DNA from: Candidatus Borrarchaeum yapensis
GTDB taxonomy: Archaea > Asgardarchaeota > Sifarchaeia > Borrarchaeales > Borrarchaeaceae
Assembly: GCA_016840515.1 (NCBI GenBank)
Contig: JAEOSF010000026.1
Coordinates: 1-47,588 of the forward strand
Length of the DNA stretch: 47,588 bases
Direction: 5' to 3'
How positions within the stretch are numbered: the first letter of the stretch is position 1; every line of letters starts with the position of its first letter. The notes beneath the pieces are model-generated. The model was not told the DNA's origin, searched no databases, and saw only the letters and a program-made list of their open reading frames with translations. The position numbers were made by a program, and so were the translations under genes. Below, piece by piece: positions 41,392 through 47,588 of this stretch.

Positions 41392-42575
41392 TTTGCTTCT
41401 TGCTCCTGAAACAACTCGTCTAAAGTATCTATGACGTAGTCAATATGCTCTTCTTTAATAACAAGAGGGGGTAGGAATCTGAGCACGTTCCGCCCGGCAG
41501 AGAGAATCAGAATACCACGTTCTAAGGCATCCAGAAGTATATCTCTACAGTCAAATCGAAGTTCAACACCAATCATCAGGCCCATGCCACGTACATCACG
41601 TATGATCTTGTATTTTTCTTTTAACTCCGTAAGTTTTTTCTTGAAATATGCGCCCATTTCCGCAGCACGTTCAGTAAGTCGCTCTTCAACAAGCACGTCA
41701 AGTGAAGCGTTTGCAGCAGCACACGCTATAGGATTTCCACCAAAGGTTGTGCCGTGTTCGCCGGTATCGAACGCATTCATAACGTTCTCTTTTGCAATAG
41801 TTACGCCCATAGGAACGCCGCCAGCAACAGATTTGGCAAGGCATAGAATATCAGGAACAACGTTCCAGTGTTCACAAGCAAACATCTTTCCTGTTCGCCC
41901 AAATCCTGTTTGGATTTCATCGAGGATGAATAAAATATCTTTATCGTTACATAATTCTCGTAATTCTTGGAAAAATCCTTCTGGGGCTGGATTTACGCCT
42001 CCTTCACCTTGTATCGGCTCAATGAGTACGCCTGCTGTTTTTTCAGTTATTATTTCCATAATTGATTGAATATCTCCAAATTTTGCATGAGAGAAACCAG
42101 GGTTCAGTGGCTCAAAGGGTTTGCGATATTTTGGCTTCCATGTAGCAGATAGGGAAAATCCGAGACGTCCATGAAAGGCTTTCTTCATTGCAATAATGTC
42201 AGTTTTTTTAGTATATTTCCGTGCAAGTTTTATAGCGCATTCCACAGCTTCAGCACCACTATTGCTCAAAAAACTTTTATTCAGAGCATTTGGAGTGAGT
42301 TTTGCAATTTTTTCCCCGAATACAGCGCGAACATCGCTATATAATATGCTCGGACAAATCATCAATTTTGGCAGTTGATCTTCAATAGCTTTAATCACAG
42401 ACGGATGACAATGACCAATATTACAAGAGCCGTGCCCGCCAATACAATCGATGTATTCTTTTCCATCTGCGTCCCATAGTAAAGCGCCCTGTCCCTTCAC
42501 AATTGCTACATTTCGCTTTGGGTATACATTTGAAATATACTCTTCTTCGAGTTGCATTATCTCTTGTGAGTTCAT
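41376..42575 (-). CDS. lysJ: LysW-aminoadipate semialdehyde/acetylornithine-type aminotransferase (LysJ)
   Basis: Class III PLP-dependent aminotransferase. GGHGSCNIGHCHPSVIKA near the start, ILFILDEIQTGFGRTGK (PLP aspartate), the Schiff-base lysine in LCLAKSVAGGVPMG, and HGTTFGGNPIACAAANASL. At 399 residues it is typical of ArgD/LysJ. Its ATG overlaps the lysZ stop (ATGA), a sign of coupling. Confidence 0.93.
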   Translation of the reverse strand: MNSQEIMQLEEEYISNVYPKRNVAIVKGQGALLWDADGKEYIDCIGGHGSCNIGHCHPSVIKAIEDQLPKLMICPSILYSDVRAVFGEKIAKLTPNALNKSFLSNSGAEAVECAIKLARKYTKKTDIIAMKKAFHGRLGFSLSATWKPKYRKPFEPLNPGFSHAKFGDIQSIMEIITEKTAGVLIEPIQGEGGVNPAPEGFFQELRELCNDKDILFILDEIQTGFGRTGKMFACEHWNVVPDILCLAKSVAGGVPMGVTIAKENVMNAFDTGEHGTTFGGNPIACAAANASLDVLVEERLTERAAEMGAYFKKKLTELKEKYKIIRDVRGMGLMIGVELRFDCRDILLDALERGILILSAGRNVLRFLPPLVIKEEHIDYVIDTLDELFQEQEANWMKK

Positions 42576-43375
42576 GATATCACCGTACCTTTATGTTCTA
42601 AAGCTTGGCTTATTGGAGCCTCTGTTAGACCTGATGCAATTATAACTTCTTCAACGCTCCCTTCCAATGCTTCTAAAGCTCCAAAGACTTTTTTCTTCAT
42701 ACCAGCACCGATCTTATTGAGCGTATTTCGTGCTTCGGCTGCGGTCAATAAAGCCATTACCTTATCATCTATTAATAGACCTGAAACATCTGTTAAAAGA
42801 ATGAGTTTATCAGCGGAAACCGCACGAGCAATATAAGCAGCAGTTCTATCACCATCACAATTTAATGGATCATATTCGTGAGAAAGCGCGATGGGGGCAA
42901 CTACAGGTAAATAACCATTTTCAAGAAGGAGGTTAAGCAAGTTTCCATTGACCTCATCAATCTTTCCAGTATAATCGCCGCTAATCATCCGCTTTCGTCC
43001 GTTTTCATCAATAATCTTTATTCTGCCTTTTCTTTGTGCACGTATTAAGCCTCCATCGACTCCAGAAAGCCCGATTGCATTTATACTGTTTTTCTGTAGT
43101 GATACAACGAGTTCTTTGTTTATTTTACCAGCCATAACCATCTCAAAAATTTCCATGGTTTCGCGATCAGTATACCTGCTTCTAAAGCCACTCGCTGACG
43201 TAACAAATCTTTGTTCTTTACCCATCTTTTCGGCGAATTTATTTACTATTTTGGCGCCACCATGAACCAAAACACATTGATTTGTAGCAGTTATTACTTG
43301 GAAGTCCTGTGCAATATTTGCAAATATATCTGGTTCTGCAATAAGGGTACCTCCTACTTTAACAACGATGCGCAT
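42572..43375 (-). CDS. lysZ: LysW-aminoadipate/LysW-glutamate kinase (LysZ)
   Basis: A 267-residue amino-acid kinase of the ArgB fold, phosphorylating the side-chain carboxylate of the LysW-bound substrate. Motifs: VVKVGGTLIAE, VLVHGGAKIVN, GLSGVDGGLIRAQRKG, LNCDGDRTAAYIARA and KLILLTDVSGLL. ATG start, 18 bases after lysY. Confidence 0.93.
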   Translation of the reverse strand: MRIVVKVGGTLIAEPDIFANIAQDFQVITATNQCVLVHGGAKIVNKFAEKMGKEQRFVTSASGFRSRYTDRETMEIFEMVMAGKINKELVVSLQKNSINAIGLSGVDGGLIRAQRKGRIKIIDENGRKRMISGDYTGKIDEVNGNLLNLLLENGYLPVVAPIALSHEYDPLNCDGDRTAAYIARAVSADKLILLTDVSGLLIDDKVMALLTAAEARNTLNKIGAGMKKKVFGALEALEGSVEEVIIASGLTEAPISQALEHKGTVIS

Positions 43376-43393
43376 ATCATCACTTCCGATTTT

Positions 43394-44473
43394 TTAAGGA
43401 TGTAATCCTGGAAAGGTAAGAGCAGCTGTTTCTTCCATCCCAAACATAAGATTCAAACTCTGAACAGCAGCGCCTGCAGCACCTTTAACGAGATTATCAA
43501 TTGCTGAAAATACAACAATACGTTTAACGCCTTTTGATTCTATATCGAATCCAATGTCCGCGTAATTCGTTCCTATAACATTTTTCGGATTTGGATATCT
43601 GTAAAGACCTTTTTTGTCTCTGATAAATCTAATAAAGGGCTCATCTCTATAGAAATTTCTGTAAATCCTCCAAATCGTATTTTCACTTACCTCAGTTCCG
43701 CTATCAAGAAAAACGTGAGAGGTGCTCAAAATACCTCTAATGATGTCAACCGCATGTGGCGTCATAAAAACCTCTACAGGTTTGCCAGAAACTTCTTGAA
43801 GTTCCTGTTCTATTTCTGCTGTATGTCGGTGACCAGTGGGTTTATATGGTCGAACAATCCCCGCTCTATTCGGGTGATGAGTTGCTGTTGAAGCTGTTGC
43901 GCCCGCTGCAGAACTACCAATTTTGCTATCAACAATAACCCGCTTTAAATCTATTTGGTCGGCAAGTTCTTTGAAAATAGGGGCTAAAGAAATAATTGCG
44001 CTAGCTGCCAGACAACCAGGACATGCAACAATCCTTGCTTTTTTTATTTCTTCACGATGAAGTTCTGCAATCCCATAAACAGCTTCGCTCAATAACTTAG
44101 GATTTGGGTGCGTACGGCTGTAATATTCATCATATTTCTCTGGATTCTTGAGTCGAAAATCTGCTGACAAGTCAATAATTTTTATGTCACACTCCGTTAT
44201 TAGATCTGGCACATAACTCATGGATGCGCCATGTGGAGTTGCCGTGAAAATCACGTCACAATTGCATAAATCTACGGTTTTACGAGACGAAAATTTCATT
44301 TGAAGTAAGCCTTTTAGATTCGGATGAAGACGATGGACATATTCACCCAAGTATCTTTCAGACGTAATGTATGAAATTTCTACTTCTGGATGCATTACAA
44401 GTAGTCTTAACAATTCGCCGCCAGTATACCCACTTGCACCAATTATGCCTGCGTTTATCATAACTTTTTCCAC
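43394..44473 (-). CDS. lysY: LysW-aminoadipyl phosphate/glutamyl phosphate reductase (LysY, ArgC-like)
   Basis: NADP-dependent reductase of the ArgC family. It has GIIGASGYTGGELLRLL (Rossmann motif), the catalytic cysteine in VACPGCLAASAIIS, SSAAGATASTATHHPNR and GHRHTAEIEQEL. GTG 44473 has AGGAG eight bases upstream, and it places the Rossmann motif close to the N-terminus. The frame is open to 44500. Confidence 0.92.
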   Translation of the reverse strand: MEKVMINAGIIGASGYTGGELLRLLVMHPEVEISYITSERYLGEYVHRLHPNLKGLLQMKFSSRKTVDLCNCDVIFTATPHGASMSYVPDLITECDIKIIDLSADFRLKNPEKYDEYYSRTHPNPKLLSEAVYGIAELHREEIKKARIVACPGCLAASAIISLAPIFKELADQIDLKRVIVDSKIGSSAAGATASTATHHPNRAGIVRPYKPTGHRHTAEIEQELQEVSGKPVEVFMTPHAVDIIRGILSTSHVFLDSGTEVSENTIWRIYRNFYRDEPFIRFIRDKKGLYRYPNPKNVIGTNYADIGFDIESKGVKRIVVFSAIDNLVKGAAGAAVQSLNLMFGMEETAALTFPGLHP

Positions 44474-44527
44474 CAAATAAACTCCTGAAAATCGTGACAA
44501 AACAAGAGTTTTGAAATATTTAGGTAG

Positions 44528-45397
44528 CTATTTCTTAGCTTGTTCAATAAGGTAATCTACTATTATTTCGTGAACTGGGATGCCTGTTACTTCAACAGTG
44601 TTGCGAAATTCCATGACGTGGTTCACTTCATGACAAACATATCCATCAGGGCCCTCCATTAAATCGACCCCTAGTACTCCGCCTCCAACGGCTTCAGCAG
44701 CCTTTATACTTATCTCTTCGATTTCGCTGTCTATGTCACAGGGTAAAGCTTTGCCTCCACGTGAGGTATTTGTTATGAATTCTCCTTCTTTAGCGACTCT
44801 ATATATAGCAGCAACCACATCATCTCCGACTACAAAACTACGAATATCGCGCTTCCGCAACTCTGTAGGTGGCCTCTTAACCTCCTCTTGGATATAATAG
44901 ATTTTATATATCGGTCCCATCGATTCTCTGTGTTCGATAATAGCTTTTGCTATGTTATCTTCATTGACAGGAGCAATAAAATGCCCCCAACTTCCTACAA
45001 TCGGCTTGACTATGGCAGGATAACCGATTTCCTTCATCGCTTTAAGTGCTGATTCTGGTGTGAAGGCCATGATCGTTCTCGGTGTAGGCACATTCGCCTT
45101 TTTTAGTGTCAAAGTAGTCAAAAGCTTATTTCCACAGGTTTGCGAGACCTGAAAAGGATTGATTACCTGTGCGCCTTCGTTTTCTAAAATCGCTGTAAGA
45201 TATAGACCACGATAATAACTGATACATCTTTGTAGAATTACGTCGTTGTCGCCAAAGTCATTATTAGAACGTGTAATATCGATGGAAACATCTTTTGCGT
45301 CAATTTTTATAACGTCAATACCTTTTTTTGCAGCAGCTTGGATGATTGACTTTTCATACCACCTAAGTCTGTCGTAGATTATCCCTATGCGTTTCAT
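44528..45397 (-). CDS. lysX: LysW-alpha-aminoadipate/LysW-glutamate ligase (LysX, ATP-grasp)
   Basis: ATP-grasp ligase that attaches alpha-aminoadipate or glutamate to the C-terminal glutamate of LysW. It has KRIGIIYDRLRWYEKSII at the start, TLKKANVPTPRTIMAFTPES, ATP-binding GYPAIVKPIVGSWGHFI and metal-binding VLGVDLMEG with HEVNHVMEFRNT. One copy is present, so it may serve both lysine and arginine synthesis. ATG 45397 matches the family start; TTG 45418 would add seven residues. Confidence 0.92.
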   Translation of the reverse strand: MKRIGIIYDRLRWYEKSIIQAAAKKGIDVIKIDAKDVSIDITRSNNDFGDNDVILQRCISYYRGLYLTAILENEGAQVINPFQVSQTCGNKLLTTLTLKKANVPTPRTIMAFTPESALKAMKEIGYPAIVKPIVGSWGHFIAPVNEDNIAKAIIEHRESMGPIYKIYYIQEEVKRPPTELRKRDIRSFVVGDDVVAAIYRVAKEGEFITNTSRGGKALPCDIDSEIEEISIKAAEAVGGGVLGVDLMEGPDGYVCHEVNHVMEFRNTVEVTGIPVHEIIVDYLIEQAKK

Positions 45398-45470
45398 TTT
45401 GTTATACACACCGCGCAATTTTGCTTATCACGAATTTATGAACATAATTACATTTTAAGCAATGCACCCG

Positions 45471-45647
45471 TCATTCACCCCAGTCTTCTCCTTCAATCTC
45501 AGCAGTTGAAATTTCAATTTCGCTTTCTTTGACTTCTATTACCTCTAACTCTGTCCCGCAATCGGGGCAGTCAAGAATTTCTCCCATTACTACATCTTCG
45601 GGGATTTTTATTAGAGCACTGCACTGAGGACATTCGATAGTTTTCAA
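45471..45647 (-). CDS. lysW: LysW amino-group carrier protein, copy 1
   Basis: A 58-residue carrier with zinc-binding CPQC (residues 6-9) and CPDC (27-30), an acidic C-terminal half (EVKESEIEISTAEIEG) and the invariant EDWGE tail whose last glutamate is aminoacylated. TTG 45647 is six bases after GAGGTGA. Other frames offer no start. It has its own TATA box near 45721-45728 and heads the lysX-Y-Z-J-K run. Confidence 0.93.
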   Translation of the reverse strand: MKTIECPQCSALIKIPEDVVMGEILDCPDCGTELEVIEVKESEIEISTAEIEGEDWGE

Positions 45648-45720
45648 ACACGGTCACCTCATCGTTTACATAAAGTTAGTATGACAAAGGTTCTTGTTTG
45701 GTTTGAATGATAATATTCAG

Positions 45721-45728
45721 TTTATAAA
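45721..45728 (-). promoter_or_regulatory. TATA box of lysW copy 1 and the lysXYZJK operon
   Basis: TTTATAAA lies about 75 bases before the TTG start. Predicted transcription start is near 45697, giving a leader of about 50 bases. Confidence 0.5.
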
Positions 45729-45823
45729 GAATGCGCTAAGTAGGAGTTAAAGGTAATTACAGCCTTTTATGTAATTACAACTGATTCTAGCAAAGTGTTT
45801 GTGTCAAAAGTCAAATAAAAGCC

Positions 45824-45848
45824 TAAAAATGGTTGAAAACTGTTTTTA
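45824..45848. promoter_or_regulatory. 25-bp hyphenated palindrome between the lysW genes
   Basis: TAAAAATGG and its near-complement CTGTTTTTA flank TTGAAAA. All positions pair apart from the central loop, allowing G-T. It lies 32 bases beyond the stop of lysW copy 2 and about 100 bases upstream of the copy 1 TATA box. It could be a terminator for copy 2, an operator for copy 1, or both. It contains TGGTTGAAAACTGT, shared with the region upstream of copy 2. Confidence 0.4.
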
Positions 45849-45879
45849 AATAATAAAAGAAATACTCTGGGAAATCTCT

Positions 45880-46056
45880 TTACTCGCCCCAGTCCTCTCC
45901 TTCGATTTCAGCCAAGCAGATTTCGATACCATTTCCATTGATTTCTCTGACCTCGACTTCTACCCCACAATCTGGACAATCGAGTATTTCGCCCTCCATG
46001 ACATCATTGGGGGCATCTATTTCGCCACAACATTCTGGACATTCAACACTGTGCAA
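45880..46056 (-). CDS. lysW: LysW-type amino-group carrier protein, copy 2
   Basis: A 58-residue paralogue of the neighbouring LysW, alignable without gaps (about 36 of 58 identical by eye). It has CPEC and CPDC zinc motifs, an extra cysteine directly after the first pair (CC), a less acidic linker (EINGNGIEICLAEIEG) and the EDWGE tail. TTG 46056 has GAGGTGA six bases upstream, exactly as copy 1. It may be the carrier for the other branch (arginine versus lysine), which cannot be decided from sequence. Confidence 0.92.
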   Translation of the reverse strand: MHSVECPECCGEIDAPNDVMEGEILDCPDCGVEVEVREINGNGIEICLAEIEGEDWGE

Positions 46057-46117
46057 TTTAGGTCACCTCAAGTTTCATTGATAATATAATTGTTCGTGAT
46101 TTGGATACTTGTGTTTC

Positions 46118-46130
46118 CCTATATAAATGT
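46118..46130 (-). promoter_or_regulatory. TATA box of lysW copy 2
   Basis: Read on the minus strand, ACATTTATATAGG lies about 65 bases before the TTG start. Predicted leader is about 40 bases. Confidence 0.5.
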
Positions 46131-46171
46131 TGTGCTGAAAACAGAGTAAAGGGTATGAATTTCGATTTTTC

Positions 46172-46186
46172 TGGTTCGAAAACTGT
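46172..46186. promoter_or_regulatory. Motif shared with the lysW copy 1 upstream region
   Basis: TGGTTCGAAAACTGT lies about 45 bases upstream of the lysW copy 2 TATA box. The same sequence minus one C occurs at 45830-45843 upstream of copy 1. It is a candidate binding site for the adjacent Lrp-type regulator. Confidence 0.4.
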
Positions 46187-46260
46187 GAAATTACTTCAAA
46201 AAAAATGGGACCGAAATGGAAAAACCAAGTCTTGAAAAAGTGGAAAGAATATGCAATTAA

Positions 46261-46677
46261 TTAAAACCAACTACGCAAAACGAGACTGGTATTTGTTCTG
46301 ATGACACCTTCAGTCAAGCGAATTTCTTCGAGTGTTCTATTAAGTTCTTCTATTGTTGTGGTTGAAAGTACAGCAATGATATCGTACTCTCCAGTAGTCT
46401 CAAATAAATACGACACTCCTTCAATTTTAATGAATTTTTGAGAAATTTCAGGCGTATGCTTGCTTGCTTGCGTTTCTATCATCGCAATAGCCTTTGTTTG
46501 CTGTTCTTCATCGATTTCAACGGTAAAACGCCTAATTGTGCCGCGTTCTAACAGCACTTTAATCCTTTTTCGAACTGCAGTTTCTGAAAGCCCAACAACT
46601 TCAGCAATTTTTACGAAGGAAGTACGGGAGTCTTTTTTTAAGAGATCAATAATTTTTTGGTCTATTTCATCTAGCAA
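46261..46677 (-). CDS. Lrp/AsnC-family regulator (LysM-like)
   Basis: A 138-residue Lrp/AsnC protein. The HTH domain is DEIDQKIIDLLKKDSRTSFV and KIAEVVGLSETAVRKRIKVL. The C-terminal effector domain (RAM) contains KIEGVSYLFETTGEYDIIAV. In Sulfolobus the homologue LysM controls the lysW operon. Its place next to lysW makes the same role likely here. TTG 46677 has GAGGT about eight bases upstream. Confidence 0.9.
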   Translation of the reverse strand: MLDEIDQKIIDLLKKDSRTSFVKIAEVVGLSETAVRKRIKVLLERGTIRRFTVEIDEEQQTKAIAMIETQASKHTPEISQKFIKIEGVSYLFETTGEYDIIAVLSTTTIEELNRTLEEIRLTEGVIRTNTSLVLRSWF

Positions 46678-46691
46678 TTGTAGAACCTCCC

Positions 46692-46709
46692 ATTCAGATA
46701 TATTTGAAT
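46692..46709 (-). promoter_or_regulatory. 18-bp palindrome at the lrp promoter, candidate autoregulatory operator
   Basis: ATTCAGATATATTTGAAT is symmetric at eight of nine pairs, the other being G-T. It lies 15-32 bases before the start codon of the Lrp gene. A TATA-like CTATAAGG lies just upstream (about 46714-46721), so the palindrome spans the expected transcription start. Confidence 0.45.
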
Positions 46710-46799
46710 CCCAACCTTATAGAAATTGTGGGCGGATAAATACGAGAAAATAAGCTGACAGTACTTTATTTTTTCAAAAAAAGGCGTAATGAAACCATG

Positions 46800-47588
46800 T
46801 TAGGGCAGAGCCTTTCTAAAAGCGTTAATTGTGTCAAGCAATCTATTTCTTAATTTAAGAAGGTGAATTTGTCGCAGATTTACTGCTAGAAGCAAAATTG
46901 GTACCAGAATGATTGTATATGAGGAAATGTATTTGAATAAAGCGCTATCTAAATTTCCTCCGATCAAAAGGGGTAAGTTATACTCTAAAAACGGATTTGG
47001 AGTCCATGGAAAAGGAACTGGATCAGTAACTGCACCAGTTGCTATGGTAAAAATACTATATGCCAAAGTACCAAAAAAAATCACTTGAAACCAGCGATTA
47101 TTCGCAATATGAGGAACATCTAAAAGTATCCCAATGGGGACGACAATGAAAGGAATGACACTCAATAAAAGCCTTGGGCCGTATGATCCGCCTCCATGCC
47201 ATACAACATACACAGACAACACGAATAGCATCAATAAGAAGGTTGACGCAAACCAAATTGCCTCCTGTGGATAACGTCTAAAGAACAATACAAAACCATA
47301 TGCTGTAAATAGAAGAAATGGCGAAAAATAAAATAATCCATGATAGGTACTGAACAATAAGCCCCACAAACCGAGGTACATGGGATAAGAAAACGCCTGA
47401 AAACTTTGTACTTCTCCATAATAGCCAGTATACATATATGGCGTTGAGAATGGGCTATCGAAAATTACAAAATGGTACCAGGCGAGCAGTCCTAAACATG
47501 CTAGGTAAGGAACTAGAAATAACAATAATTTTCTAAATTCTCGTTTAAACGCATAAAATGCGAGAATTGGTGGTAATGCAAGTACATT
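46800..47588 (-). CDS. GT-C-type membrane glycosyltransferase, C-terminal part
   Basis: The reading frame is open to the window edge, so the N-terminus with the catalytic loop is missing. At least 262 residues remain, with about seven membrane segments. The block GLLFSTYHGLFYFSPFLLFT, RYPQEAIWFASTFLLMLFVL and VWHGGGSYGPRLLLSVIPF is typical of ArnT/PMT-like GT39-family proteins that use lipid-linked sugars. Donor and acceptor are unknown. It ends about 120 bp from the lrp gene start. Confidence 0.75.
   Translation of the reverse strand, partial: NVLALPPILAFYAFKREFRKLLLFLVPYLACLGLLAWYHFVIFDSPFSTPYMYTGYYGEVQSFQAFSYPMYLGLWGLLFSTYHGLFYFSPFLLFTAYGFVLFFRRYPQEAIWFASTFLLMLFVLSVYVVWHGGGSYGPRLLLSVIPFIVVPIGILLDVPHIANNRWFQVIFFGTLAYSIFTIATGAVTDPVPFPWTPNPFLEYNLPLLIGGNLDSALFKYISSYTIILVPILLLAVNLRQIHLLKLRNRLLDTINAFRKALP

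Noticed and set aside
45398..45647. LysX N-terminal extension or a GTG start for lysW copy 1
   Set aside because: The GTG near the lysW ribosome-binding site is out of frame with the zinc-ribbon protein, and the LysX extension is not conserved in kind.

Overview
The window is archaeal chromosomal DNA of fairly low GC content. The genes are archaeal or archaeo-eukaryotic: MCM, a GINS subunit, Hel308, the HerA/NurA pair, Rio2, an Sm-like protein, SRP54, Pus10, UPF0147/UPF0148/DUF211/DUF460 proteins, an archaeal ribosomal-protein operon carrying the RNase P protein Rpp29 and eS4, an F420-dependent NADP reductase, and LysW-type amino-acid biosynthesis. Many genes start with TTG or GTG behind a GAGGTGA-like ribosome-binding site. 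Promoters look like archaeal TATA boxes. I cannot place the organism more finely; a TACK or Asgard lineage is a guess. No tRNA, rRNA or CRISPR array was found.

Layout. 1-4730 (minus strand) holds replication and repair genes: Hel308 (cut by the window edge), MCM and a Gins23-like subunit. A 670-bp gap before gins23 contains a candidate structured RNA. 4830-13926 (mostly plus) holds an ECF-type membrane S component, CTP synthase, nurA-herA, a small HTH regulator (minus), rio2 and the large DUF460 RNase-H-like protein. 13931-14862 (minus) holds a methyltransferase and an Sm-like protein. 15050-19710 holds topoisomerase I and a small membrane protein, bracketed by two decayed copies of one IS200/IS605-type (TnpB) element. 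19715-26008 holds a GT4 glycosyltransferase, a PRC-barrel protein, UPF0148, UPF0147, a class II aldolase, Pus10 and SRP54. A third IS605-like relic abuts the SRP54 start. 26374-28394 holds a GlmM-type phosphohexomutase and an isolated uS19 gene.

28528-33962 (minus) is a ribosomal-protein operon in the order uL22-uS3-uL29-Rpp29-uS17-uL14-uL24-eS4-uL5-uS14-uS8-uL6. uS19, which usually sits just before uL22, lies at the far end on the opposite strand. The operon leader carries three identical 33-bp tandem repeats. The uS3 gene has no ATG, GTG or TTG in a usable position and appears to start at ATA.

34470-38969 is a mixed block: a HEAT-repeat protein, an aldo-keto-reductase-like TIM barrel, F420H2:NADP oxidoreductase, three small uncharacterised helical, HTH or coiled-coil proteins, and a HAD phosphatase. 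39004-46677 is an amino-acid block: DUF211, agmatinase-like SpeB, then lysK, lysJ, lysZ, lysY and lysX with two tandem lysW genes and an Lrp/AsnC regulator. LysW carries the growing lysine or ornithine precursor on its C-terminal glutamate while X, Z, Y, J and K process it. Two carriers with separate promoters and a shared upstream motif suggest lysine and arginine branches served by one enzyme set. The window ends in a truncated GT-C-type membrane glycosyltransferase.

The most interesting observations are the ATA start of uS3 with two further suspected near-cognate starts, the repeat array in the ribosomal operon leader, the paired lysW carriers and their candidate operators, the structured intergenic element at 3885-3951, and the internally deleted TnpB elements.
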